DNA of 57,521 bases, taken from the NCBI GenBank assembly GCA_016286445.1, contig JAEESS010000009.1:1-57521 (forward strand). The letters run 5' to 3'. The DNA comes from Bacillota bacterium (GTDB lineage: Bacteria > Bacillota > Clostridia > Christensenellales > CAG-138). The position numbers and the translations under genes are program-made. The notes under the pieces were generated by a model that saw only the letters and a list, made by a program, of their open reading frames with translations, had not been told where the DNA came from and ran no database searches. Of this stretch, positions 33,275-42,798 are shown piece by piece. Within the stretch, counting starts at the first letter, position 1. Every line of letters begins with the position of its first letter.

Positions 33275-35272
33275 ATGTTGAAAAAAAGAGTCATCTGCAC
33301 CGTCCTTTCCCTTTTGATGCTGCTCGTTCTGCTGCCGGCGATCGACACGGCAAAAGCGGACGCGGCATGCATTACCGAACTGTCCCTTTCCGCGTCTGAA
33401 AACTTTAAGACGCCGAAAGCGGGCGATCCGATTTCATTTCCGAGCGGTCTCGTCAGCATTACGGGCACCACGCCTTCCGGGCATGCGTCAAAGCTTGCGA
33501 TCTCGTATGAATGGTTTGACATCACCCATCAGGAAAGCTATTTTCCGGACTGGAGCGCCGGACATTTCCTCTCCGGAGCATGGTATTTACACCTTTTTGT
33601 TGAAACAACGGACGATTCTGTTGCTTTCGATGATCCCCGGATCAACGGTTCTTCCGGCAGATTTACACTCGGCGGAAAAGAGTTTGTAAAGGCATATTCC
33701 AGCCCTAACTTGATTGACTATTACGCAGAGTTTACAATTGATCCATGCGGACCCGATACCGCTCCTTATTTCGGTACACAATCCATACATTTTGGCGGTT
33801 ATCTGAACGAATCCTTGAACTGTCAGCTGAATGTGGAAGGTACGGATCCGATCACCTGTTCGGTGAAAAGCGGCTCGCTGCCGTCCGGCATCTCGCTTTC
33901 TTCGGACGGTCTGCTGTCCGGCACTTACACGGCAGGCGGTTCGTTCAGCTGCGTCATCATGGCGTCGAATGCCTACGGATCGGACACAATGGAATGCGCC
34001 TTTGAAATAGACGACACCACGAAGCGGATTACCTCGTTTACGCTTGCCGCAAACGGCAACTTTGAAATGCCGGCTCCCGGCGCGCCCATCAGCTATCCGA
34101 CCGGCTTGATCCGCATTACCGGGACCGATCCCGCCGGACTGGAATCCAAGCTCGGCATCAGGTATATGTGGTTTGACGTTACGAACCAGGATAGCTATTA
34201 CGAAGGATCCGGCACCGGAACATTTTGCCCCGGCTACTGGTACCTGCACATGATCATTCACACAACGGATGACGATACGGTATTGGACTACACGAGCCCC
34301 GCGTTCCAGGATGACGGGGAGCTGTACCGTTTTACGCTCGGAGGCAAGGAGTTCAAAAAAACGCACATGGGCTCCAGTACAATAGACTATTATGCAAGCT
34401 TTGAGGTCACAGAGCCGTCGGAGTTCGACGGAACGGTTGCGTTCGATCCCGCCGACGTGCAGTTCAAAGGCGCGACGCCGTACGTCGTGTACAGCGGAAC
34501 GGCGGCGACGCCCGGTGTGATCGTCAAGGACAAGGACGGCAACGTGATCGACCCATCGAAGTATACGGTCGCGTATCTCGAAAACACGCAGCCCGGCACC
34601 GGCTATGCCGAGATCACGATAAAGGCGACCGGCACGAAGAGCAGGGCGTTCTTCAAGATCTACATGCCGCAAACGACGTCCACGACGGTCGCAAACGCGG
34701 ACGGCGGCATTCAGATCAGTTGGAGCGCAGTCGACGGCGCCGCGGGTTACGTCATCTACCGTCGGGCATGGAACCTTGTCTCCGCCGGCTGGACGACCTT
34801 CGAGCGCTGGAACAATACGACCGAAACGAATTGGATCGATACGAAGGTATATGCCGGCACGCGTTACCAGTACGGCGTCAAAGCATACTTTGCGCAGCGC
34901 ACCGATCCGGTCTCGGGCGCATTGATCGGCGGCGCGATGGACAATTACAATCTCGGCACGGTCGGTCCGCTGAAGACGACCGTTCGCATTACGACGCGAG
35001 CGCTGAACAGCGTCACCGCGGGAACGAAGCAGTTCACGGCAAAGTGGTCCGGCAGTTCCGTCTTTACCGGCTATCAGCTGCAGTACGCGACCAATGCATC
35101 CTTTACGGATAAAAAGACGGTCACGATCAGCAATCCGAAGACCTATCAGAAGACCGTTAAAAGCCTCAAATCCAACACGACCTATTACGTCCGCGTGCGC
35201 TCGTACCACGTGTTCGATGGCACGACATATTACGGCGGCTGGTCGAGCGTGAAATCCGTGAAAACAAAGTAA
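33275..35272 (+). CDS. Secreted protein with duplicated module, Ig-like domain and shared C-terminal module
   Basis: 665 residues from the ATG at 33275 (SD GAAGGGGG). It has a signal peptide (MLKKRVICTVLSLLMLLVLLPA...AKADA). A module of about 125 residues occurs twice (about 33-158 and 252-385; both contain RFTLGGKEF and IDYYA). Between them is an Ig-like putative fold (SGSLPSGISLSSDGLLSGTYTAGGSF), typical of He_PIG domains. The last 280 residues, with YVIYRRAW, WNNT, TKVYAGTRYQYG and VGPLKTTVRITTR, match the C-terminal module of the giant LRR protein. It probably works at the cell surface; the ligand is unknown. It is a single gene with its own promoter and terminator. Confidence 0.9.
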   Translation: MLKKRVICTVLSLLMLLVLLPAIDTAKADAACITELSLSASENFKTPKAGDPISFPSGLVSITGTTPSGHASKLAISYEWFDITHQESYFPDWSAGHFLSGAWYLHLFVETTDDSVAFDDPRINGSSGRFTLGGKEFVKAYSSPNLIDYYAEFTIDPCGPDTAPYFGTQSIHFGGYLNESLNCQLNVEGTDPITCSVKSGSLPSGISLSSDGLLSGTYTAGGSFSCVIMASNAYGSDTMECAFEIDDTTKRITSFTLAANGNFEMPAPGAPISYPTGLIRITGTDPAGLESKLGIRYMWFDVTNQDSYYEGSGTGTFCPGYWYLHMIIHTTDDDTVLDYTSPAFQDDGELYRFTLGGKEFKKTHMGSSTIDYYASFEVTEPSEFDGTVAFDPADVQFKGATPYVVYSGTAATPGVIVKDKDGNVIDPSKYTVAYLENTQPGTGYAEITIKATGTKSRAFFKIYMPQTTSTTVANADGGIQISWSAVDGAAGYVIYRRAWNLVSAGWTTFERWNNTTETNWIDTKVYAGTRYQYGVKAYFAQRTDPVSGALIGGAMDNYNLGTVGPLKTTVRITTRALNSVTAGTKQFTAKWSGSSVFTGYQLQYATNASFTDKKTVTISNPKTYQKTVKSLKSNTTYYVRVRSYHVFDGTTYYGGWSSVKSVKTK

Positions 35273-35287
35273 CCGGAAAATGCAGAA

Positions 35288-35320
35288 AGCAGGAGGCAAT
35301 CGTCCTCCTGCTGTTTTTTT
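35288..35320 (+). terminator. Terminator of the secreted protein gene
   Basis: AGCAGGAGG-CAATCGT-CCTCCTGCT followed by GTTTTTTT, 15 bases after the stop codon. It separates this gene from the convergent polC. Confidence 0.85.
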
Positions 35321-35335
35321 GTCGATCCGCCGCAA

Positions 35336-38300
35336 TCAGAAATCAAAGAGCGAGATCTGCTTGTTCTTCGGCATGTCGCCGAACGCGCCGCACTGCTCGA
35401 GCATCGAGACGATGCCGGTGTTCGCGCCGGTCTCGTTTGCAAAGTCCTCGATCGTCGGATAGCGGACGCCGGGCTTTCTGCGCTCGCAGATCGCGATCGC
35501 CTGCCCCGCGCCGACGCCGGGGATCGCGTCGAACGGCGGACGCAGCGCGTTGCCCTCGATCAAAAACTTCGTCGCGTCGGACTTGTAGATATCGACGGGC
35601 AGCAGCTCGATGCCGCGTACGTTCATTTCATACACGAGCTCCAGGATCGTAACGAGCTCCTTGTCCTTCTTCTTTTCGCTGTCGGTCTTCTGCGAAGAGG
35701 ACGCTTCCTTTTCGATCTCGTCGATCTGCTTCTTCACCGCTTCGGGTCCGCCCGCCGCGCGCGTGATGTCGAACGCGTCCGCGCGTACCGTGAAATACAC
35801 GGCGTAGAACGCCAGCGGATGATGGACCTTATAGTACGCGATGCGGAACGACGACATCGAATACGCGACCGCGTGCCCGCGCGGGAACATGTACTTGATC
35901 TTCTTGCACGAGTCGATAAACCACGCCGGGATCGCGCCGTCCACCATCGCCTGCTCCATCTCGTCGGTCAGACCCTTGCCCTTTCGGACGCGCTCCATGA
36001 TCTTGAACGACAGCGACGCTTCCATATTGTGCGCAATGAGGTAATTCATGATATCGTCGCGCGTACAGAGGACCTCGCTTAGCTTTGCGATGCCGCCCGT
36101 GACGAGCGGTTCGGCGTTGTTGAGCCAAACGTCCGTGCCGTGCGTCAGTCCCGCGATGCGGATCAGCTCCTCGAACGTCGTCGGGCGCGTATTTTCGAGC
36201 ACCTGCCGAACAAAGCCCGTGCCGAACTCCGGTACGCCGAGCGTACCCAAGGAACAGCCGATCTCGGTGAGGTCGATATGCAGCGGCTCCACGGTCGAGA
36301 ACAGCATACGCGTATCCGGATCGTCGAGCGGGATCTCGCGCGGGTTCAGTCCGGTCAGCGCTTCGAGCATGTGCAGCGCCGTCGGATCGTCGTGCCCGAG
36401 GATGTCGAGCTTAACGAGACGGTCGTCCATCGCGTGGAAGTCGAAGTGCGTGGTGATCGTGTTTTTATCGACCTTGTCCGCCGGATACTGGATCGGCGTG
36501 TAGTCGTAGACCTCGGTGTATTCGTCGTGATCGCGCGGCACGATGACAATGCCGCCCGGGTGCTGTCCGGTCGTGACCTTGACGCCTTCGCAGCCCTTTT
36601 CGAGCCGCTGGACCTCCGCGGGCGAGAACGTGCGCCCCGTCGCTTCCGCAAACGAGTAGACGCATTCAAACGCCTTCCGCTCCGCAAGACCCGAGATCGT
36701 GCCTGCGCGGAACGCGTGTCCCTTGCCGAACATCTCCTCGACGTACTTATGCGCGACCGGCTGATATTCGCCGGAAAAGTTCAGATCGATATCGGGGACC
36801 TTGTCGCCCTTGAAGCCCAGAAAGACCTCGAACGGGATCTCAAAACCTTCTTTTTTGAGCATCGTGCCGCAGACGGGACACGCGCGGTTCGGCATATCTG
36901 CGCCGACGCTGTATTTTTCTTTGTCGATGTCGAAGTCGGAGAATTTGCAGTTCGGGCAGACGTAGTGCGGCGCAAGTGCATTGACCTCCGTGATGCCCGC
37001 CAGCATCGCCACGACCGACGAGCCGACCGAACCTCGGCTGCCGACAAGGTATCCGTCCGACAGCGATTTTTTGACCAGCCGCTGCGCCATCAGATAGAGC
37101 GACGCGTAATGGTTCCCAATGATGGAATTGAGTTCTTTATCGAGCCTTGCCTGCACGATCGGCGGCAGCGGATCGCCGTAGATCTCGTGCGCGCGGTCGA
37201 TCGCCGTATTCTTGAGCTCTTCCTCCGCGTTCTCGATCGTCGGAGAGTGCGTGCCGTCCGGGAACGGCTTCAGCTCATCGCACAGGTCCGCGATGCGGTT
37301 CGGTACGTCGATGACGACCTCATGCGCCTTCGCTTCGCCGAGATAGGAAAACTCTTCGAGCATGTCCGCCGTCGTATGGAACCACAGCGGCGCCTGCTGT
37401 TCGGCATCCTCGAACCCGAGCTTGCTCATGAGGATCGCGCGGTAGATCGCGTCGGTCGGCTCCAAAAAGTGCACGTCGCCGGTCGCCGCGACGGGCTTGC
37501 CCATCTTTTCGCCGAGCGCGACGATGCGGCGGTTCAGATCCCGAAGTCCTTCGTCATCCTGTACCCTGCCCTCGCGTTTCAGAAACGCGTTGTTGCCGAT
37601 CGGCTGGATCTCGAAATAGTCATAGAATGAGGCGATCTTTTCAACCTGCTCCTCCGGCTCGCCGGAAAGGATCGCGCGGAACAGCTCGCCCGCCTCGCAT
37701 GCGGAACCGACGATCAGATCGCTCCTGTAAAGCATCAGCAGGGATTTCGGGATCTGCGGCCGCGTGTGCAGATAATCCAGATGCGACCAGCTGATGAGCT
37801 TATACAGATCCTTCATGCCCTTCTGCGTTTTGGCAAGCAGGATGATGTGGTTCGTCTGCCGCTTCTCCTTCGCCGCGCGCTTGAGATACGCCTCGTGCGC
37901 GCTCGGCACGACCGGGATGCGGTCGATGCCGCGCTCTTTCAGCATGCCGATAAACCGCAGCAGGATCTCGGCGCAGGTGTTCGCGTCGTCGTCCGCGCGA
38001 TGATGGCTGCCCATGTCGATGTCGAAATACGCGGAGATCGTGTCGAGCTTATGATTTTCCAGATCGTCGCGCAGCAGATAGCGCGAAAGCATCAGCGTAT
38101 CGGCGTAGGGCATCGGGAACGTGATCCCGAAGCGATCGCCGTGATGCGTGATAAAGCCGGTGTCGAAGCTTGCGTTGTGCGCAACGAGCGTGCTGTCCTT
38201 TGCAAACGCGCGGAACCGTTCGAGCACCTCGCGCGTCGACGGCGCGCCTTCGAGCATGGACTGCGTAATGCCGGTGAGCTTTGTGATCTCGTTCGGGATC

Positions 38301-39349
38301 ACGACGCCGTCGTCGATGAAGGACTGGAACCGTTCGATGACCCTGCCCTCGTGCAGACGCACCGCGCCGATCTCGATGATGTCGCAGCGGTCGGCTTTGA
38401 GCCCCGTCGTTTCGATGTCAAAGACCGTAAAATCGCCGTCCGCCGGGATCGATTCGCAGTCGGGGATCAGATACCCCTCCACGCCGAAGATCGCCTTGAC
38501 GCCGGTGCTTTTGGCCGCCTTTGCCGCCTCCGGGAACGCCTGCACGACGCCGTGATCGGTGATCGCAAGCGCCTTGTGTCCCCAGCGCTTTGCGGTGCGA
38601 AACGCCTCGGTGAGGTTCGTGATGCCGTCCATCGTGGACATGCGCGAGTGCAGGTGCAGCTCGACGCGCTTCTCCTCGGCGTCGTCGCTGCGCAGCGCGC
38701 GGGCGAGGATCTCGACGGAATCGACATAAAAGCTGCGTTCGCCGGTCTTTCGGACCGTTCGGCAAACGCCCTTGATCTTTAAATCCTTTCCGCCCTTTGC
38801 GGCGTCGTTCAGCCAGTGATCGAACCGCGCCGCCTGCCATTCCTCCGGAAAACTTGCGGAGCAGTAGATCGAATCGTTGAGGTCGGTCACGTTGAACAGG
38901 ACCCGGCAGTTCGGCTTCTTTTGGCGCATCGACCAGTCGTCGCGGATCTCGGAGGACACAAGCCTGCCCGAAAAGACCGCCTTGGTCTCGCTCTCGCCGT
39001 CCAGCTCGAAGATCGGAAGCGTTTCCTCCGCCTCCGGAATCGGCTTGCCGAGGAGCACGCCGTTTTCGGGGATCGGCACGTCGACCTCGTTCTTTTTCTG
39101 CGGAGCAGGCTTTGCGACGACGCGTTCCGGCTCGGTCTCGCGGTACACGAACACCACGGTATACGCCGAAAGCAGCGAACGGATCGCCGCTTCCCATGCG
39201 TGTATCGCTTCCTCCGAGACCAGGTTTTTGACGCGGTCCGCCGAAACCGTCAGCGTCTGCGTATCTCGCGAAAGGCACACGTTTTTGATCGTGAGCCATT
39301 CCGTCTTCAGATGCGCCGCATCATATGCCGCCTTGAGTTCTTCCTTCAT
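35336..39349 (-). CDS. polC: DNA polymerase III alpha subunit, PolC type
   Basis: 1337 residues, slightly shorter than the usual 1430 or so. In order: an N-terminal region and OB-fold (about 110-215), a PHP domain split by the exonuclease (VELHLHSRMSTMDG near 230), the DEDD 3'-5' proofreading exonuclease (FDIETTGLKADRCDIIEIG near 310, and HRADDDANTCAEIL), the polymerase core (YLVGSRGSVGSSVVAMLAGITEVNAL, PDIDLNFSGEYQ) and the C-terminal HhH region. A zinc-binding CPNC...CPVC insertion follows the GSRGSVGSS block. It is the replicative polymerase of low-GC-type Gram-positives. It lies 17 bases after ispG as the last gene of the cluster. Confidence 0.97.
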   Translation of the reverse strand: MKEELKAAYDAAHLKTEWLTIKNVCLSRDTQTLTVSADRVKNLVSEEAIHAWEAAIRSLLSAYTVVFVYRETEPERVVAKPAPQKKNEVDVPIPENGVLLGKPIPEAEETLPIFELDGESETKAVFSGRLVSSEIRDDWSMRQKKPNCRVLFNVTDLNDSIYCSASFPEEWQAARFDHWLNDAAKGGKDLKIKGVCRTVRKTGERSFYVDSVEILARALRSDDAEEKRVELHLHSRMSTMDGITNLTEAFRTAKRWGHKALAITDHGVVQAFPEAAKAAKSTGVKAIFGVEGYLIPDCESIPADGDFTVFDIETTGLKADRCDIIEIGAVRLHEGRVIERFQSFIDDGVVIPNEITKLTGITQSMLEGAPSTREVLERFRAFAKDSTLVAHNASFDTGFITHHGDRFGITFPMPYADTLMLSRYLLRDDLENHKLDTISAYFDIDMGSHHRADDDANTCAEILLRFIGMLKERGIDRIPVVPSAHEAYLKRAAKEKRQTNHIILLAKTQKGMKDLYKLISWSHLDYLHTRPQIPKSLLMLYRSDLIVGSACEAGELFRAILSGEPEEQVEKIASFYDYFEIQPIGNNAFLKREGRVQDDEGLRDLNRRIVALGEKMGKPVAATGDVHFLEPTDAIYRAILMSKLGFEDAEQQAPLWFHTTADMLEEFSYLGEAKAHEVVIDVPNRIADLCDELKPFPDGTHSPTIENAEEELKNTAIDRAHEIYGDPLPPIVQARLDKELNSIIGNHYASLYLMAQRLVKKSLSDGYLVGSRGSVGSSVVAMLAGITEVNALAPHYVCPNCKFSDFDIDKEKYSVGADMPNRACPVCGTMLKKEGFEIPFEVFLGFKGDKVPDIDLNFSGEYQPVAHKYVEEMFGKGHAFRAGTISGLAERKAFECVYSFAEATGRTFSPAEVQRLEKGCEGVKVTTGQHPGGIVIVPRDHDEYTEVYDYTPIQYPADKVDKNTITTHFDFHAMDDRLVKLDILGHDDPTALHMLEALTGLNPREIPLDDPDTRMLFSTVEPLHIDLTEIGCSLGTLGVPEFGTGFVRQVLENTRPTTFEELIRIAGLTHGTDVWLNNAEPLVTGGIAKLSEVLCTRDDIMNYLIAHNMEASLSFKIMERVRKGKGLTDEMEQAMVDGAIPAWFIDSCKKIKYMFPRGHAVAYSMSSFRIAYYKVHHPLAFYAVYFTVRADAFDITRAAGGPEAVKKQIDEIEKEASSSQKTDSEKKKDKELVTILELVYEMNVRGIELLPVDIYKSDATKFLIEGNALRPPFDAIPGVGAGQAIAICERRKPGVRYPTIEDFANETGANTGIVSMLEQCGAFGDMPKNKQISLFDF

Positions 39350-39366
39350 CCTGCCCCTGTGTATCC

Positions 39367-40413
39367 TTATGCGCCTAAAATCGCGTTTGCCTCGTCGACC
39401 AAACGCCGTAAGATCTCTTCGTATTCGCCGTGCCCGACGATCTCGCCCTTTTTGATCAGCACGCCGTTGCCGTCGCCGAACGCCACGCCGATATCGGCTT
39501 CCCGCGCTTCACCGGGTCCGTTGACCGCGCAGCCCATGACGGCGATCTTCAGATAGCCCTTGTTGTGCGCGACATGCTCGTTCACATACGCCGCCGCCTT
39601 CTCGACGTCGCAGCGCGTCCGTCCGCAGGTCGGACAGGAAACGATCTCCACGTCGTCCTTCCGAAGCCCGCAGGCTCTGAGGATCGCAAGCGCGGTCTCC
39701 ACTTCACGCACCGGATCGCCGGTCAAAGAGACGCGCATCGTGTCGCCGATGCCCTGCAAAAGAAGCGCGCCGAGCCCCGCGGCGGACTTGATGATCCCGG
39801 TCTCGATCGGACCGGTCTCGGTGATGCCGATGTGCAGTGGATAATCCATCCGCGCCTGTGCCATGCGGTACGAATGGACCGTTTCGGATACGGTCGTACA
39901 TTTTAAGGAGATCACGATGTCCGAAAACCCGCAGTCCTCCAAAAGCTTTGCGTGTCCCATCGCGCTGCGGCACATCGCCTCCGCGGGATTTTCGCGGTAC
40001 AGCGGCAGAAACTGCTTTTCGATCGAGCCGCCGTTGATGCCGATGCGGATCGGGACGTGATGGAGTTTACAGCAGTCCGCGACCATGCGCACGCGCTCCG
40101 CGCTGCCGATGTTGCCCGGGTTGATGCGCAGCTTGTCCACGCCGTTTTCGACCGCCGCGATCGCAAGCCGGTAGTTGAAATGCACGTCGGCGACGAGCGG
40201 GATATGGATCCGTGCCTTGATCCCCTTGATCGCTTCCGCCGCGGCTTCGTCGAACACCGCGACGCGGATGATCTCGCAGCCGGCTTTTTCGAGCCGCAGG
40301 ATCTGTTCGACCGTCGCGTCGACGTCGCGCGTGTCCGTATTGCACATCGACTGCACGGATACAGGCGCGCCGCCGCCGATCTGCACGGGTCCGACCTTTA
40401 CATAATCTGCCAT
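39367..40413 (-). CDS. ispG: 4-hydroxy-3-methylbut-2-enyl diphosphate synthase
   Basis: 348 residues. IspG reduces MEcPP to HMBPP, the penultimate step of the MEP isoprenoid pathway. The N-terminal TIM barrel has VQSMCNTDTRDVDATVEQI, PLVADVHFNYRLA and RINPGNIG. The C-terminal part carries the [4Fe-4S] cysteines in CPTCGRTRCDVEKAA and the conserved MGCAVNGPGEAREADIGVAFG. The start ATG has SD GGAGGGGAC. It is in the usual order between rseP and polC. Confidence 0.96.
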   Translation of the reverse strand: MADYVKVGPVQIGGGAPVSVQSMCNTDTRDVDATVEQILRLEKAGCEIIRVAVFDEAAAEAIKGIKARIHIPLVADVHFNYRLAIAAVENGVDKLRINPGNIGSAERVRMVADCCKLHHVPIRIGINGGSIEKQFLPLYRENPAEAMCRSAMGHAKLLEDCGFSDIVISLKCTTVSETVHSYRMAQARMDYPLHIGITETGPIETGIIKSAAGLGALLLQGIGDTMRVSLTGDPVREVETALAILRACGLRKDDVEIVSCPTCGRTRCDVEKAAAYVNEHVAHNKGYLKIAVMGCAVNGPGEAREADIGVAFGDGNGVLIKKGEIVGHGEYEEILRRLVDEANAILGA

Positions 40414-40426
40414 AGTCCCCTCCGGA

Positions 40427-41641
40427 TCAGTGGAAACACCGAATGATATCGCTGATCGTCAGCGCCAGCATCAGAAGAAGCAGCGCGATCATGCCGATCA
40501 GATGCACCATGCCCTCCTTTTCGGGCGGCACGGGCTTTCTGCGGATCATTTCGACGATGATGAACACCAGCCGTCCGCCGTCCAGCGCGGGCAGCGGCAA
40601 AAGGTTGATGATGCCGAGGTTCACGGCGATCAGCGCCATAAACCAGATGAACAGCGACCAAGCGTCGGAAGCGGACTCCGTCTCCGCCATCGCGTCGGAC
40701 ACGAAATCGACCGTGCCGACCACGCCGGTCACGTCGCTGCATTTCGCCTGCCCCGTGATCAGCATGCCGAGGGATTCATAGACCAGCTTGCCCATCTCCC
40801 ACGTTTTCGGGAACGCCGTCAGCGCCGCTTTTCCGACGCTGTATTGCTCCGTAACCTGTCTGACCGACGGATGCAGAAATGTGATCTTAATCCGTTTGTT
40901 GCCGGTCGTCTGATCGAGCAGATTCCCGAATATCAGCGTCACGATCTCGCCGCCGCTTGCCTTGGTTTCGATCGTCGTCAGCCGTCCTTCCGCCGTTTCG
41001 GTCTGTTCGAGCGACGCGCCGCGCAGCACCGCCACGGTCATGCCCTCCATGGGCGCATTTTTCAGTCCTTGATCCAGCGAATCCGCGTTGACAAGGGTTG
41101 TGCCGTCCATGGAGAGGAGAATATCGCCCGTCTGCATGCCCGCTTTTTCCGCCGGACCGTTTTCCTGTACGACGTCGACGATCAGCAGCTGTTCCTCGGT
41201 CTGTTCCTTGATCACGTCCGCGCCGACCAGCATCACAAAGCACAGCAGCACGCAGGTCAGGATGTTCATCAAAGGACCCGCAAGCACGACCAAAAAGCGC
41301 TTCCATGCGGGCTTCGAGCTGAACAGCCGCGGGTCCGGCTCCTTCGGTCCGTCTTCGGGCTTTTCAACGTCCTCCGCGAACGCTTCCGGATGCTTTTTGT
41401 CCTTGTCGTCCTCGTCCTTGCCGTCCTCGCCGAAGAAGCGGCACGAGCCGCCGATCGGCAGCGCGCGGAGGGTGAACTCCGTCTCCTTGCCCTTGATGCC
41501 GAAAATCTTCGGTCCGAGCCCCACGGAAAACTCCGTGATCGTAAAGCCCAGCCACTTGCCCATCAGGTAATGACCGAGCTCGTGTGTGATGACGAGCACC
41601 GAAAGCCCTAAAATTGCCAGTAAAATGTACCAGATTGTCAT
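40427..41641 (-). CDS. rseP: RIP metalloprotease RseP (site-2 protease, M50)
   Basis: 404 residues. The zinc motif HELGH is in the first transmembrane helix (VITHELGHYLMG), the PDZ domain has NGPAEKAGMQTGDILLSMDG, and the third ligand region is NLGIINLLPLPALDGGRLVF. It cleaves membrane-embedded substrates such as anti-sigma factors. An acidic/lysine-rich insert of about 40 residues (DGKDEDDKDKKHPEAF...) sits between helix 1 and helix 2 and is longer than in common relatives. It may act on membrane anchors of the sigma systems in this genome, which is inferred. Confidence 0.94.
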   Translation of the reverse strand: MTIWYILLAILGLSVLVITHELGHYLMGKWLGFTITEFSVGLGPKIFGIKGKETEFTLRALPIGGSCRFFGEDGKDEDDKDKKHPEAFAEDVEKPEDGPKEPDPRLFSSKPAWKRFLVVLAGPLMNILTCVLLCFVMLVGADVIKEQTEEQLLIVDVVQENGPAEKAGMQTGDILLSMDGTTLVNADSLDQGLKNAPMEGMTVAVLRGASLEQTETAEGRLTTIETKASGGEIVTLIFGNLLDQTTGNKRIKITFLHPSVRQVTEQYSVGKAALTAFPKTWEMGKLVYESLGMLITGQAKCSDVTGVVGTVDFVSDAMAETESASDAWSLFIWFMALIAVNLGIINLLPLPALDGGRLVFIIVEMIRRKPVPPEKEGMVHLIGMIALLLLMLALTISDIIRCFH

Positions 41642-41651
41642 ATTGTTTTCC

Positions 41652-42797
41652 TTATTGCTTCCTGTTCAAAAACCGGTCGGCAGCATACCGCGCCGCCCTG
41701 TCCGCCGCCGCGATCGCTTCGAGCGAATCCGCCGGGCGGTTTTCGATCGTGTTCAGCGCGTATTCCACGCAGTCCTCGATGTCGGCAAAGCCGATGCGCC
41801 CGTCAAAATACAGTTCCGCCGCGCGTTCGTTCGCGCCGTTGAATACCGTCGGCATGATGCCGTCCGCTCTGAGCGCGTCGTACGCCATACGGAGCGCATG
41901 AAAGCGTTCCGGATCCGCCGGATAAAACTCCAGCGGATGCGTAAGATCGAGCTTCAGCGGCTCGCACGGGCTTTCCGTCCGAAGGGGATACGTCAGCGCG
42001 TACTGGATCGGAAGCCGCATGTCGGGCTTACTCATGTTTGCCATGATCGTGCCGTCGCAATATTCCACCATGCTGTGCACGATCGACTGCGGATGAATCA
42101 GCACCGAGATATGCTCCGCATCGAAGTGAAACAGCCGGCTCGCCTCGATGATCTCCAGGCCCTTGTTCATGAGCGTTGCGGAATCGAGCGTGATCTTTCT
42201 GCCCATCTTCCATGTCGGATGATTGAGCGCATCGGAAAGCGTCACGTCCTTCAATTCCCCGCGCGTTTTGCGGAAGAACGGACCGCCTGACGCCGTGAGA
42301 ATCAGCCGTTTCACCTCTTCCCGCCTGCCGTTCTGCAGCGCCTGGAAGATCGCGCTCTGCTCGCTGTCGATCGGCAGAAGCTCCGCGCCGTACGCCGAAA
42401 GCGCTGCGTCGACCAAAGCGCCGCCGCAAACGAGGCTTTCCTTGTTTGCGATCGCGATGCGCCTGCCGTGTCGGATCGCCGCAAGCAGCGGTCTTAGAGC
42501 CGCATAGCCCGAGATCGCAAGCACGGTGACGTCCGCGTCGGCTTCCGCCGCCATGCGTTCCGCCGCGTCGGGTCCGGAAAAAACGAGCGTGCCCTCGGGA
42601 AGCCTTGCGGGATCGAGCGGGACCTCCGCCGCGACAAACTTCGGATGCAGCTCATTCGCCTGCCGATACAGCGTTTCGACGTCGCTTCGGCACGACAGAC
42701 CGAGCGTTTCAAACCGATCCGGATGCGCGCGGATGACGTCGACCGTCTGCGTGCCGATCGAGCCGGTGCATCCGAGAAGTAATACCGATCGTTTCAT
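41652..42797 (-). CDS. dxr: 1-deoxy-D-xylulose 5-phosphate reductoisomerase
   Basis: 381 residues. Dxr makes MEP from DXP with NADPH. The NADPH-binding start is LLGCTGSIGTQTVDVI; the metal and substrate residues are in LLPIDSEQSAIFQAL and TASGGPFF, with the flexible loop in LSDALNHPTWKMGRKITLDSATLMNKGLEIIEA and the C-terminal FNGANERAAELYFDG. It begins one base after uppS; the cdsA gene that commonly lies between the two is not here. Confidence 0.96.
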   Translation of the reverse strand: MKRSVLLLGCTGSIGTQTVDVIRAHPDRFETLGLSCRSDVETLYRQANELHPKFVAAEVPLDPARLPEGTLVFSGPDAAERMAAEADADVTVLAISGYAALRPLLAAIRHGRRIAIANKESLVCGGALVDAALSAYGAELLPIDSEQSAIFQALQNGRREEVKRLILTASGGPFFRKTRGELKDVTLSDALNHPTWKMGRKITLDSATLMNKGLEIIEASRLFHFDAEHISVLIHPQSIVHSMVEYCDGTIMANMSKPDMRLPIQYALTYPLRTESPCEPLKLDLTHPLEFYPADPERFHALRMAYDALRADGIMPTVFNGANERAAELYFDGRIGFADIEDCVEYALNTIENRPADSLEAIAAADRAARYAADRFLNRKQ

Positions 42798-42798
42798 C

